Positions 48,355-55,012 of a DNA stretch of 64,000 nucleotides are shown in pieces. The position numbers and the translations under genes were made by a program. Numbering within the stretch: the first letter of the stretch is position 1; every line of letters starts with the position of its first letter. The DNA is from Chondrilla cf. caribensis. Taxonomy: Eukaryota; Porifera; Demospongiae; Chondrillida; Chondrillidae. The stretch is taken from contig OZ026553.1 of the NCBI GenBank assembly GCA_964020155.1, positions 2,844,979-2,908,978 of the forward strand, read 5' to 3'. The notes under the pieces were generated by a model. The model made no database searches and had not been told where the DNA came from. It saw only the letters and a program-made list of their open reading frames with translations.

Positions 48355-48431
48355 TGGCCCTTTGCACGAAGCACAGATACTACAACATCGATACACGAAC
48401 ATACGTACGTACGTACCTCCGTAGCCGCCAT
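34163..48431 (-). CDS. CLHC1: clathrin-linker and coiled-coil protein, CLHC1-like, at least 17 exons
   Basis: Minus-strand exons joined in phase at the ends: 48431-48417 (MAATE), 47806-47744, 47670-47441, 45793-45684, 45498-45391, 45315-45241, 39011-38939, 38863-38745, 38509-38453, 38136-37959, 37645-37605, 37449-37379, 37285-37228, 37149-37071, 36984-36752, 36194-36121 and 35525-35453. A small exon may be missing around 46-47.4 kb. The 3' end is uncertain; an exon after 'ttattttag' near 34200 ending at TGA 34165-34163 is a guess. The N-terminal third is coiled coil (YYEQYFEDLQAELQLLQQEQ, ELHVELTSTNRQLVIQCLQL). The C-terminal half matches the clathrin heavy-chain linker: FEEAALVAANATKGVLRIPE against the clathrin EAAKVAANAPKGILRT motif, then WIARGKFVVTKQLGTLIL and alpha-helical repeats (YQAANILFLKNKKTEALGLL). 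This order, coiled coil then clathrin linker, is that of CLHC1. It lacks the beta-propeller, so it is not clathrin itself. Its ~6.2 kb intron (39012-45240) is packed with mobile DNA. Confidence 0.75.
34670..34976. mobile_element. hAT-like non-autonomous element
   Basis: The ends are CAGGGCCGGCGCC and, inverted, CAGGGCCAGAGCCAGC, the CAGGG type typical of hAT transposons. Length is 307 bp with no transposase. Flanks share only 'gagtg', so the 8 bp target duplication is uncertain. Confidence 0.5.
35743..35940 (-). mobile_element. tRNA-derived SINE with target-site duplication
   Basis: On the minus strand it carries an A-box-like TGGCTCAGTGG and a B-box GGTTCGAGTCC in a tRNA-like head (about 35803-35873), followed by a T-rich then CT-rich tail. 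A perfect 15 bp direct repeat CTAATGTGTTTCATG flanks it (35728-35742 and 35941-35955), the mark of LINE-driven insertion. It lies just 3' of the last supported CLHC1-like exon boundary region, inside an intron. Confidence 0.85.
39650..40870 (+). pseudogene. LINE reverse transcriptase core, multiply frameshifted
   Basis: Pieces in several frames read LGIPRGAEAAVHAARIYMGQ, then KIEFSNAFTSIRRDKILEAT (motif A) and LLSSEGIQQGDP (motif B). After a one-base loss come HELVSSLRSEFKAFYFDDGT (motif C, F-DD) and RLVGERLCHLQAHVTITILC. It belongs to the same family as 27120-28342. It sits antisense in the large CLHC1-like intron and cannot code. Confidence 0.8.
40929..42061. mobile_element. 1.1 kb DNA element with ~95 bp terminal inverted repeats
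   Basis: The left end (about 40929-41022) contains CCTGGCATAGCCGACCCTTG and GGGTCTGGGGGACTTTGC. The right end (about 41968-42061) is its inverted copy. The interior lacks a long ORF and contains a further partial copy of the TIR inner end near 41231-41250. It is a non-autonomous DNA transposon of unknown superfamily. Confidence 0.7.
42062..42799. other. intronic spacer
   Basis: AT-rich DNA with an (AT)n tract at about 42566-42585. No gene is recognised. Confidence 0.4.
42800..44311 (-). CDS. Tigger/CENP-B-like transposase ORF, catalytic site degenerate
   Basis: An uninterrupted 503-codon single-exon frame. Residues about 12-60 are a psq-type helix-turn-helix (LSLRQKKEICQYKAENPAIT). Residues 80-143 are a CENP-B-type second DNA-binding domain (WLCDAKSKGHIVNDQKLKEK, SQGWLANFKRRYGVSQHR). 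The DDE-like region spans about 170-360. The first catalytic Asp, normally in NADETGLF, is replaced (TLYETSLF, Tyr180). The second is kept (LLLVDNAVNH, Asp285). The stretch that should carry the third acid is shortened to VPHKTGIVSSFK. An acidic tail (about 430-460, EDDEDEYYDDDEP) resembles CENP-B/Jerky proteins. It lies in the large intron of the CLHC1-like gene in the same orientation, and no terminal inverted repeats are visible nearby. DNA binding looks intact and transposition should not be possible. A host-adopted protein or a recently dead copy are both possible. Confidence 0.85.
   Translation of the reverse strand: MAQLPAKRERFDLSLRQKKEICQYKAENPAITQGELAAHFSVEFKGKIGRSTISDILRNKDRWLSASSNDDNAKRFRQGKYPQLEHALFLWLCDAKSKGHIVNDQKLKEKGEMFGDRLGIVDFSYSQGWLANFKRRYGVSQHRIFSDSQRVGTSSITYHSGDQLKELIAKYHPDDVYTLYETSLFYHMEPNTALIREAVDTMQWGKDRLTVALVCNTTGGDKCKPIVIGRTARPRSFGDAFDVQKLVDYYSNKKAWMTGTIFEKWLKKFNIEMRSKQKNILLLVDNAVNHVLEEEILTNVHVQFLVPHKTGIVSSFKIKYRKLHTQYILKSIEGRNESSKLDVKSAIYMIREGWKAVKDTTIQGSWYDTGLSSIDEDNDGRGVIDLQAELKRELRELDRSILQLQYECPLRAAGFIELDRAESFRGDLTEDDIIDLVTEDDEDEYYDDDEPSRPPSLSEARIAANTLLRFIECEGSMADESMIGDAYRISCHLDTLSKTQSEQ
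44312..44480 (-). promoter_or_regulatory. GC-richer 5' flank of the transposase-like ORF
   Basis: In the minus-strand sense this flank carries ACCGGAAATTC and ACTTCCG, both ETS-type cores, plus a GCCGCCG patch, within 150 bp of the ATG. No TATA box is seen. Promoter function is inferred. Confidence 0.3.
44481..45240. other. intronic spacer
   Basis: No coding exon is recognised. A 'tctcgcgtagccagaccc' word near 44602 resembles the ends of the element at 40929-42061 (tagcc-gaccc). Confidence 0.35.
45940..46248. mobile_element. pogo/Tigger-type MITE, 309 bp
   Basis: Ends are CAGTGGGACCC and GGTCCCACTG inverted, with TA at the left flank and TG (decayed TA) at the right. Inner sequence is also partly inverted. 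No ORF. TA insertion and CAGTG ends are typical of pogo/Tigger relatives. Confidence 0.75.
46249..46909. other. CLHC1-like intron, no exon recognised
   Basis: AT-rich DNA. No supported coding or RNA feature. Confidence 0.4.
46910..47103. repeat. 194 bp dispersed repeat, copy 1
   Basis: Near-identical to 53316-53512, from ATTAGTATAGTGAGGGAAC to CATGTCAAAGTCAA, same orientation. No coding content. Confidence 0.9.
47287..47336. repeat. (CA)n microsatellite
   Basis: About 24 CA units within a CLHC1-like intron. Confidence 0.95.
48318..48353. repeat. (AAT)n microsatellite
   Basis: About 11 AAT units, 65 bp upstream of the CLHC1-like start exon on its opposite side. Confidence 0.9.
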
Positions 48432-48672
48432 TTTGGGTAGTCGACCTTTGGCCGGACCGTTACCAAGACACCAGACAACTTCCTCTATGTCCTCGTCTAA
48501 ACACTAGTGACTATCAATCATGACTCTTGCAACTGATCGGCGTACAAGCCTATACGTGGAATAGAACATCTATGACCCCTATACGTATTGCTATTTAAAA
48601 TTATGTCAGTTTATAGCATCTATGGTGGGTGTAAACTCATGACCACGAAGTACTCGTCGAGTATATCTATGA

Positions 48673-51600
48673 GTTGAATGCGTATCTCTGGTCAACACCA
48701 ATTGTAGTGATTGGACAACTATAGACGACGAATTCCGCACTATAATCGCCCCTATTCACGCTACTCTTGCCTGTGACGAAGTTGGCGTAGAAGAAGCAGC
48801 TGAAATCTTCTCTGATCTCCTCTCTTCACATCTCCAACACCACGATGTAATCCGAGTAACCGACCAACGAGATCAGTCTACCACCCACCGTCCAAGAGCC
48901 ATTGTGAGACTTACAGAACGATTAGCAAAAGCAAAAAACATCCAACGAAGACAGTTCAAAACCCACCCAAGAGAATTTCTGGACGCAGTTCGCCTACACA
49001 ACCGAGTAAAAAAAGCCGCTGATAATGCCACCATCTCCAGATTCACCCGCCAACAAGAAAAAGCTTTTAGGAGTAACCCGTGGGTCTTCTCAAAGTCAGT
49101 TTGTCTTCCAAAGTCACAAACTGTCCCACACTTTACAATGGAGAAAGGACTCAAACACTTCAAGCCCTCCTTTGAAACCTCAAAAGACCCCAAGTACTCC
49201 TCTCTACCCACTTGGGTAGCAGACGTTATGCCTCAACCTATAACAACAACTCTGGAATTTGACATGTCCCCGGTGAGACCAAAGCTGATCAAAAAAACTC
49301 TGAAGAAGCTCTCCAATGCATCTGCCCCTGGGCCAGATAAGATTTCTTACTTCCACCTAAAGTCACTACCGAGCACCCACCATTTTCTCGCAACCCTCTT
49401 CTCGAAAATCCTGCTGAAAAGCCCCTGTGCACCGGCTTCATGGTGTAAAGGCAACCTCCGTCTCATTCACAAAAGTGGTGATCCAACTAACCCTGCAAAT
49501 TTTCGACCTATCGCTTTAACATCGACCATTGGCAAACTATTTAACCGTATCCTAGCCTCACGACTAGAGAGATACATGATGGACAATGCCATAATTAACT
49601 CAGAAGTCCAGAAAGGTTTCCTTTCGGGAGTAGCAGGAGTATTTGAACACATACTTTCTCTAAATCCCATCATTGACAATGCCAGGATGCATGGTCTCCC
49701 CCTATCAATGACCTTCATTGATCTACGAAATGCTTTTGGGTCAATCCCCCACCAGCTCATCCTGGACATGCTACATCACATCCTAGTCCCCTCACAAGTA
49801 AGAACCTACGTGGCGGACATGTACTCCAAGCTAACGGCCTCCATCTCCACCAGCAAATGGTGCACACCCCCATTTCAAATCACGAAAGGAATATTTCAGG
49901 GTGACACACTCTCTCCGCTACTATTTCTGCTCTGCTACCACCCAGTCATCGCCTATGCAGAGAAACTGCCCACTACTGGATTCCAGATGACTACCACAGT
50001 ACCAAATTCAGCTGGTCTGCCTCCAGTTGACTCTTATATTTATATAGAGTGGCAGGAGGAGTCCTCTGAAGAACCCGATGGATGGTACCACTGCCAAGTA
50101 CAAGAGTACCAACCTGATGGCCAAGCCATTCTAAGATACAGAGATGGAGCCTTAGAGACAATCAACATCAACACCATCAAATGGCATTTTGCACAAAAGT
50201 CATCGAAAGCTTTCCTCCCCATCACCTCTGTTCCCCCTCAGCATCCACTGAAAAAAGTCCGTGCAGCAGCCCTGCAGCCTAAGCAGACTCAAACAACACC
50301 GCGCTCAGTAATGGGTTATGCAGATGACACCACCCTGCTGTCAACTTCGCCTAAGGACCACCAATCTGCACTGAAGGATATAGACTGCAAGTGCTCTGAC
50401 CTTGGACTAGAAATTCGCCCAGATAAATGTATATCTTATGTCTTTGATGGCAAGAAAGTGAACAACCGGACAACCTTCAAGGTAAATCAGGGATCCACCC
50501 GTAATATCACGTCTGCCCCCACCAAGTTCCTGGGCCAAGTCATTGGAGCAACTCCTACAAACACCAAGCTTCACTCTGGCAAGAAAATCACAGAGAGAGT
50601 CTATACGGCCCTTAACGAGATTGACCGGAGACACATCAGGGGAGAATACAAAGCTTGGATATACAAATTTTACCTTGTCCCCTCACTCCTATTCAATCTG
50701 ACAGTAGACCGTATCTCCCAAAGCACCATCAACAAACTTCAAACCAGAGTTACCTCCTTTCTAAAGCGCTGGTTGCGTATCCCAAGATGTGCAACCCTGG
50801 CATCCATATTCCACCCAGACGTAACCAACTTCCCGTACTTGCCCCATGTGCAGGAAAAAGCAAAATTAAGGTTGTTAGCTCAAGTCCGCCTGTCCCAAGA
50901 CAGAAGCATTAAGGAAATTGAAGACCTAATCCTTGACCCGGAATTTGCCAAAAGGGAGTCTATTCCATCGCAGAGTCTTGACATCATATCTGGACCACCA
51001 CCAGCATCCTCATCCACACAAACCATAGCCCTGATGAAATTATTGAACAGCAGCTTAATCAAAGAACATGCAGCCCACTGGAGCCACCACCTTGAGTCCC
51101 TGTCAGTACAGTCCAAGCTTCTAGATGTGATTAACCTCGAACAACAATCCAATGCATGGTCTCGGATCATGTTCTCCCTTCCAGCTGGACAGATGTCCTT
51201 CATGATCCGAGCCGGTGCTGACTGTCTACCGTCACCAGTCAACCTATGCCGTTGGAGGATACAATCGGACCCCTCCTGTCCCCTCTGTCGCTCACAACCC
51301 TGCACAGTCAATCACATTTTGAATTACTGCCCAACTGCCCTAGCACAGGACCGCTACACTTGGCGTCATGATTCTGTCCTGGCCCAAATTGTAGAGATAC
51401 TCAAATCACAACTCCCTGATGGATCAACCCTGTATGCAGACCTGACAGGTCACAGAGCAATGGACAATCCTCCATCAACTGTGCCCCTTTCCATGGTACA
51501 GACCACTGCCCGCCCAGACATAGTCGTCATCAAGGACAAGACTGTCAAACTATTGGAGCTCACAGTACCAGCAAACACAATAGAAAACATTGCAAATGCC

Positions 51601-51885
51601 AGAATGAGAAAACAAACCAAGCAAAATTACATCTCTCTCCTAACCGATCTGGAGGCAGCAGGTTTCTCTGCAAACTTGGACACCCTAGAAATTGGTTCCC
51701 TTGGCCATTTTACTAAAGAAGCAATTACCACCTTCCATACCATCCTCAAGACACAGAACAGACGATCAACTGCGAACTTTCTACACCAACTGAGCAAGAT
51801 TGCCGTCGCATGCTCAGCTCACATTTTCCAAGCAAGATATAGCACTGATTGGAACTCAAATACACCTTTAATACATACCCAATAA
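48673..51885 (+). CDS. R2/NeSL-type LINE polyprotein with Tudor-like insertion in RT
   Basis: Open from 48673 with no stop to TAA 51883-51885, about 1070 codons; no ATG at the left end and no N-terminal zinc fingers, so it is probably 5'-truncated. RT motifs in order, counting from GTG 48904: motif A FIDLRNAFGSIPH (about residue 275), motif B GIFQGDTLSPLLF (about 328) and motif C GYADDTTLLS (about 469). Between B and C are about 140 residues, not the usual 40-50; the extra block holds IEWQEESSEEPDGWYHCQVQ and DGQAILRYRDGALETI, a Tudor/SH3-like barrel pattern. The C-terminus has a CCHC knuckle (CPLCRSQPCTVNHILNYC) and a restriction-like endonuclease (RPDIVVI then LLELTVP, about 870-886). Such proteins nick the target and prime reverse transcription there. 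The frame is intact, so this copy is young. A T-rich stretch follows the stop. It inserted beside the CLHC1-like promoter. Confidence 0.88.
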   Translation, partial: VECVSLVNTNCSDWTTIDDEFRTIIAPIHATLACDEVGVEEAAEIFSDLLSSHLQHHDVIRVTDQRDQSTTHRPRAIVRLTERLAKAKNIQRRQFKTHPREFLDAVRLHNRVKKAADNATISRFTRQQEKAFRSNPWVFSKSVCLPKSQTVPHFTMEKGLKHFKPSFETSKDPKYSSLPTWVADVMPQPITTTLEFDMSPVRPKLIKKTLKKLSNASAPGPDKISYFHLKSLPSTHHFLATLFSKILLKSPCAPASWCKGNLRLIHKSGDPTNPANFRPIALTSTIGKLFNRILASRLERYMMDNAIINSEVQKGFLSGVAGVFEHILSLNPIIDNARMHGLPLSMTFIDLRNAFGSIPHQLILDMLHHILVPSQVRTYVADMYSKLTASISTSKWCTPPFQITKGIFQGDTLSPLLFLLCYHPVIAYAEKLPTTGFQMTTTVPNSAGLPPVDSYIYIEWQEESSEEPDGWYHCQVQEYQPDGQAILRYRDGALETININTIKWHFAQKSSKAFLPITSVPPQHPLKKVRAAALQPKQTQTTPRSVMGYADDTTLLSTSPKDHQSALKDIDCKCSDLGLEIRPDKCISYVFDGKKVNNRTTFKVNQGSTRNITSAPTKFLGQVIGATPTNTKLHSGKKITERVYTALNEIDRRHIRGEYKAWIYKFYLVPSLLFNLTVDRISQSTINKLQTRVTSFLKRWLRIPRCATLASIFHPDVTNFPYLPHVQEKAKLRLLAQVRLSQDRSIKEIEDLILDPEFAKRESIPSQSLDIISGPPPASSSTQTIALMKLLNSSLIKEHAAHWSHHLESLSVQSKLLDVINLEQQSNAWSRIMFSLPAGQMSFMIRAGADCLPSPVNLCRWRIQSDPSCPLCRSQPCTVNHILNYCPTALAQDRYTWRHDSVLAQIVEILKSQLPDGSTLYADLTGHRAMDNPPSTVPLSMVQTTARPDIVVIKDKTVKLLELTVPANTIENIANARMRKQTKQNYISLLTDLEAAGFSANLDTLEIGSLGHFTKEAITTFHTILKTQNRRSTANFLHQLSKIAVACSAHIFQARYSTDWNSNTPLIHTQ

Positions 51886-52189
51886 TTGTTAATAATGCTT
51901 TATTAATTATTTTTTCTTTTTTTTTTCTTTTTTTTTTCCCATATCATCACTTTACTTGCCAGGCATCCCTTTCAGTTAAATGCTGGTTTGGTTTACGCCT
52001 GTGTCCGAGTTTCTTTTCTTTTAACATGCCTCATGTATGTATCTGCATGGTGTATGTTTTTGTCATAATTATGACGTATTTCCCCCGAAATAGAGCACAG
52101 TTTCCCCAGAACACCAGAGTAGTTCAGGATTCGATCTGCTTGGATAGAAGCCTTCTACCAACACTCAAGCTCCCCAGTTTCCCACTCAT
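51886..52189 (+). other. 3' UTR/flank of the LINE
   Basis: Begins with T-rich runs at about 51910-51938. No gene is seen. The LINE 3' end cannot be placed exactly because it runs up to the inverted-repeat locus. Confidence 0.35.
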
Positions 52190-52233
52190 ATGAAATTTTA
52201 CATTGCATTCGTTTGTTTATTCTACCTCTATAA

Positions 52234-52431
52234 ATGGAATTTAAGGAAGTTAGATGAAGTTAACGCCGACTTCCGGAGTGGATGGCGTAACCGACCGCCG
52301 CGGTTCACCGGGGAACATGGGTTGGGTAATAATACGTAACGGATTTCCGATCGTGGGGAGCAGCTGTTCGGCACGTTTGCAATTCCTCGCTGGCTTCGGG
52401 CTGCTTTCTGGAGCGTTTCTTCAGCTTTGTC

Positions 52432-52467
<36 letters not shown>

Positions 52468-52740
52468 CTCCGCCTAATGGCGTGAAAGGGTGGTGCAGGC
52501 TCAATCCCCCAGGGCAAAGTTAAGTAGGATATTTGGTTATATAAGTAGATTGAGCATTAAATATGCCCAGGTTTCATGGTTTAGGGGTGGCACGCAGTTG
52601 GGGGAGCGAGTCGGCACCCCCTTAAGTCCAAGAAGGGGTTCTCGTCGAGATCCCTGGTGAGTGCTTGAGTAGGTTGCAACCTTACAGAGGGTTAAACTGG
52701 TGCCCATGTAAATAGGTAACGTAGGAAGTCAGGGTGTTAA
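52234..52740. mobile_element. insertion in the left arm, unknown type
   Basis: This block interrupts the arm between CTCTAT and TGATGATTG, which are adjacent in the right arm. It contains a T run at about 52434-52467 and GC-rich sequence on both sides. No coding region is recognised and no target duplication is certain. Confidence 0.6.
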
Positions 52741-53080
52741 GTGATGATTGCTCTATTCAAATGTATGGACAAGTCAGAAAACACGGAATAACAGACCCCG
52801 TCGGCAGTTCGAGGTCACCTTACCTTTTTATTCGCTTTTCTTTTCCTGTAATGATTGCGATGATGTATTTCAAATTGCTGTATCGAGTTGTATTCGGATG
52901 TTACGATGTAATTTTCGATCGCGTTTGTTATGCGTTCCGATGATCTTATAACGTATTCGCCAACACGGCAACGCAGTGGATTTCGATCAATATTCTGACG
53001 TCATTATGGCGCGAAATTTGAAGTGTCCAGCGGGTATATAAGGAGTTGCACATCTGTGATTCTGCTCATTCGCACATTTG
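52741..53080 (+). promoter_or_regulatory. promoter-like segment of the arm (CRE, E2F-like, TATA)
   Basis: TGACGTCA (perfect CRE) at 52996-53003, an E2F-like GGCGCGAAATTT at about 53008-53019, and TATATAAG at 53035-53042 follow in promoter order. The right arm keeps the CRE (55490-55497) and the GCGC block, while its TATA-like box has changed. The start site is not visible; function is inferred. Confidence 0.5.
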
Positions 53081-53090
53081 TGAGTGCGTG

Positions 53091-53105
53091 TGCGTGTGTG
53101 TGTGC

Positions 53106-53172
<67 letters not shown>

Positions 53173-53185
53173 TGTGTGTGAGTGT

Positions 53186-53234
<49 letters not shown>

Positions 53235-53249
53235 AGTGTGTGTGAGTGT

Positions 53250-53315
<66 letters not shown>
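53091..53315. repeat. (GT)n array with regular GAGT interruptions
   Basis: Pure GT tracts are separated by GTGTGTGAGTGTGTGAGT blocks that occur twice. The corresponding right-arm segment (55330-55420) is much shorter. Confidence 0.95.
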
Positions 53316-53320
<5 letters not shown>

Positions 53321-53512
53321 TAGTATAGTGAGGGAACTGGGTTATGAGGTGAAGTACATACTATAACATCATGGGTAGGGTGAGGGAGTACAGTACCAAT
53401 TTATGCTTCAAGGGATGTACATCACATTTATCTTCGTCATAATGATACCCTCCATCACTCTGAGAGAACAAATGAAAAATATACAGAAAAACTTCATGTC
53501 AAAGTCAAAAAG
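53316..53512. repeat. 197 bp dispersed repeat, copy 2
   Basis: Near-identical to 46910-47103; see that copy. Here it separates a GT array from a LINE tail. Confidence 0.9.
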
Positions 53513-53801
53513 TGCCAGACACAGCTTGCCACTGCCTCTGCCAGGTTGATCTGTGACCATCCCAATTGCACTTTCACAGCCTCCAACCAGGCTGGCCTGG
53601 TCAATCACAAATGCCAGATTCATGTCCCTCGGACCACAGCACAGTGCAACCACTGCGGGAAATCCTTCAACACTCAGGGACTTTGAAATCACAAGCGTTT
53701 CTGTGCCAGTAGGCATTAATGGACTTGGGACGTTTTGGCCTGTATCACTCCCCCCTCATTGAGGCTTGTTGGAGTGCAAACATCAGAAGAAGAAGAAGAA
53801 G

Positions 53802-53804
<3 letters not shown>
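53513..53804 (+). pseudogene. C-terminal zinc-finger tail of a non-LTR retrotransposon
   Basis: Reads ICDHPNCTFTASNQAGLVNH, then QCNHCGKSFNTQGL, a stop, and NHKRFC: two C2H2/C2HC-like fingers. The 11.2 kb RT pseudogene ends in the same way (CSHHSCSF...GLANHLRQRH), so both come from one LINE family. It finishes in a (GAA)n tail at 53784-53804, which probably is the 3' end of the element. It is 5'-truncated and was inserted in the GT array of the arm. Confidence 0.65.

Positions 53805-53865
<61 letters not shown>
53805..53865. repeat. (GT)n microsatellite
   Basis: Continuation of the GT array after the LINE tail. Confidence 0.95.
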
Positions 53866-53866
<1 letters not shown>

Positions 53867-54164
53867 CATGTGTGTGTTGGTAGCATAATGTTTTTGCATG
53901 TGCGTGTGTATGTGTGTGTTGGTAGCATGTGTGTGTTTGTGTGTGCGTGCCCTAAAACAGTCAGTGCTGTGTTAGAATTTACTTTTTGTAGTTATTGTAA
54001 TCACAATCATTTCACATGTTTGGATGTGTGTATTTGTGACATGTTACACATGTGTGTGTGTGAGTACACAGAGTATAGACATTATTGTTTTAGATAGTAT
54101 TGTGATATTGATGTTTGTGTGTGTGCGTGTGTACCAGCGTGTACACTTGTGTGAAAATATTAAT

Positions 54165-54218
54165 GCTGTACTGACGAGGCTCTGAAGGCCGAAACACTAC
54201 AATGTTAGTGTCTACAGC
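54165..54218 (+). ncRNA. type I hammerhead ribozyme
   Basis: All core positions are present. Stem I is GCTGTA (54165-54170) with TACAGC (54213-54218), six perfect pairs and open-ended. The core CTGACGA is at 54171-54177 (C3 to A9, N7=C). Stem II is GGC-T (54178-54181) with GGCC (54187-54190), three GC pairs. Core GAA is at 54191-54193. Stem III is ACACT (54194-54198) with AGTGT (54207-54211), five pairs. Predicted cleavage follows C54212, the H17 nucleotide. The ribozyme lies in the plus-strand sense of the left arm, upstream of the alpha-galactosidase exon. Known hosts of such motifs include Penelope-like elements and retrozymes. Confidence 0.85.
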
Positions 54219-54465
54219 TACTTGTGTGTATAGTATATTTTTAGTGGGCTGTGTGTGTGTGTGCATGTGTGTGTGTATGCTTGTGTGTGTATGTGTGTGT
54301 GTGTGTGTGTGTATGTGTGTGTATGTGTGTTTGTCTGTGTTGGTTGTAGGTATGCATGTTAATAAGTCAATTTTGGCTATTATTTCAAGGAGGGGGTGGG
54401 GGGTGGGCTAATCTAGTTCATCAGCTTTCCCTACTTGTTTGAGTACTTCTTTTGCCTCTCGAAAG

Positions 54466-54740
54466 GTATTCAAGCTCACATGGTGTGGAGCAGCAGTGAC
54501 TCCAAGGAACAAGTGTGGGCTGGTCCCCTTTCTGGAGGCTCGGTTGCTGTCATTCTGCTGAACCTGGACGACAGCAACACTTCAACCATCACTATGGACT
54601 TCAAGACCATTGGTATCCAATCCCAGCAGGCCTCGGCACGTGACCTGTGGCTCCACAAGGATGCCGGAGTGATGTCAGGGAAGGTGTCCGGCTCTATACC
54701 CCCTCATGGAGTGGTCACGTACAAACTTACTCCGAAATGA
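54466..54740 (+). pseudogene. orphan terminal exon of alpha-galactosidase (GH27)
   Basis: After an AAAG acceptor the frame (phase 1) reads GIQAHMVWSSSDSKEQVWAG, then PLSGGSVAVILLNLDDSN, ARDLWLHKDAG and a PPHGVVTYKL end before TGA 54738-54740. This is the C-terminal beta-sandwich domain of GH27 alpha-galactosidase (EVWAGPLSGG...VVLLN...ARDLW), a lysosomal enzyme that removes terminal alpha-galactose. The catalytic barrel and its two Asp residues are encoded by upstream exons that are not in the window. The exon is open and its splice acceptor looks usable. It lies in the 510 bp loop between the inverted arms, so it is most simply a captured or left-behind exon. Confidence 0.8.
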
Positions 54741-54886
54741 GTGGATGGCTCAAAGGAACCTTATAAGGTCCTTTGCAGGTAGTATTGCTAACCATAGGTA
54801 TGCACACATAACAATTGAAGCTGGCTGATTATACATGCATACATGAATCTTGTGCTGTACTTGTGTCACAATAATCATTATCATTA

Positions 54887-54931
54887 CCAAAATTGACTTA
54901 TTAACATGCATACCCACAACCAACACAGACG

Positions 54932-55012
<81 letters not shown>

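Larger units (their letters stand above)
52190..54376. repeat. left arm of a long interrupted inverted repeat
   Basis: Inverted match to 54887-55796. Collinear landmarks include ATGAAATTTT (outer end), GATGATTGCTCTATTCAAAT, CTGACGTCATTATGGCGC, GTGTACCAGCGTGTACACTT, the hammerhead segment and AATAAGTCAATTTTGG (inner end). The left arm is longer because of two insertions: about 52234-52740 (carries a 30-base T run) and 53316-53804 (dispersed repeat plus LINE tail), and because of expanded (GT)n. Confidence 0.9.

Noticed and set aside
34163..48431. Clathrin heavy chain itself
   Set aside because: There is no N-terminal beta-propeller or full set of leg repeats; the N-terminus is coiled coil.
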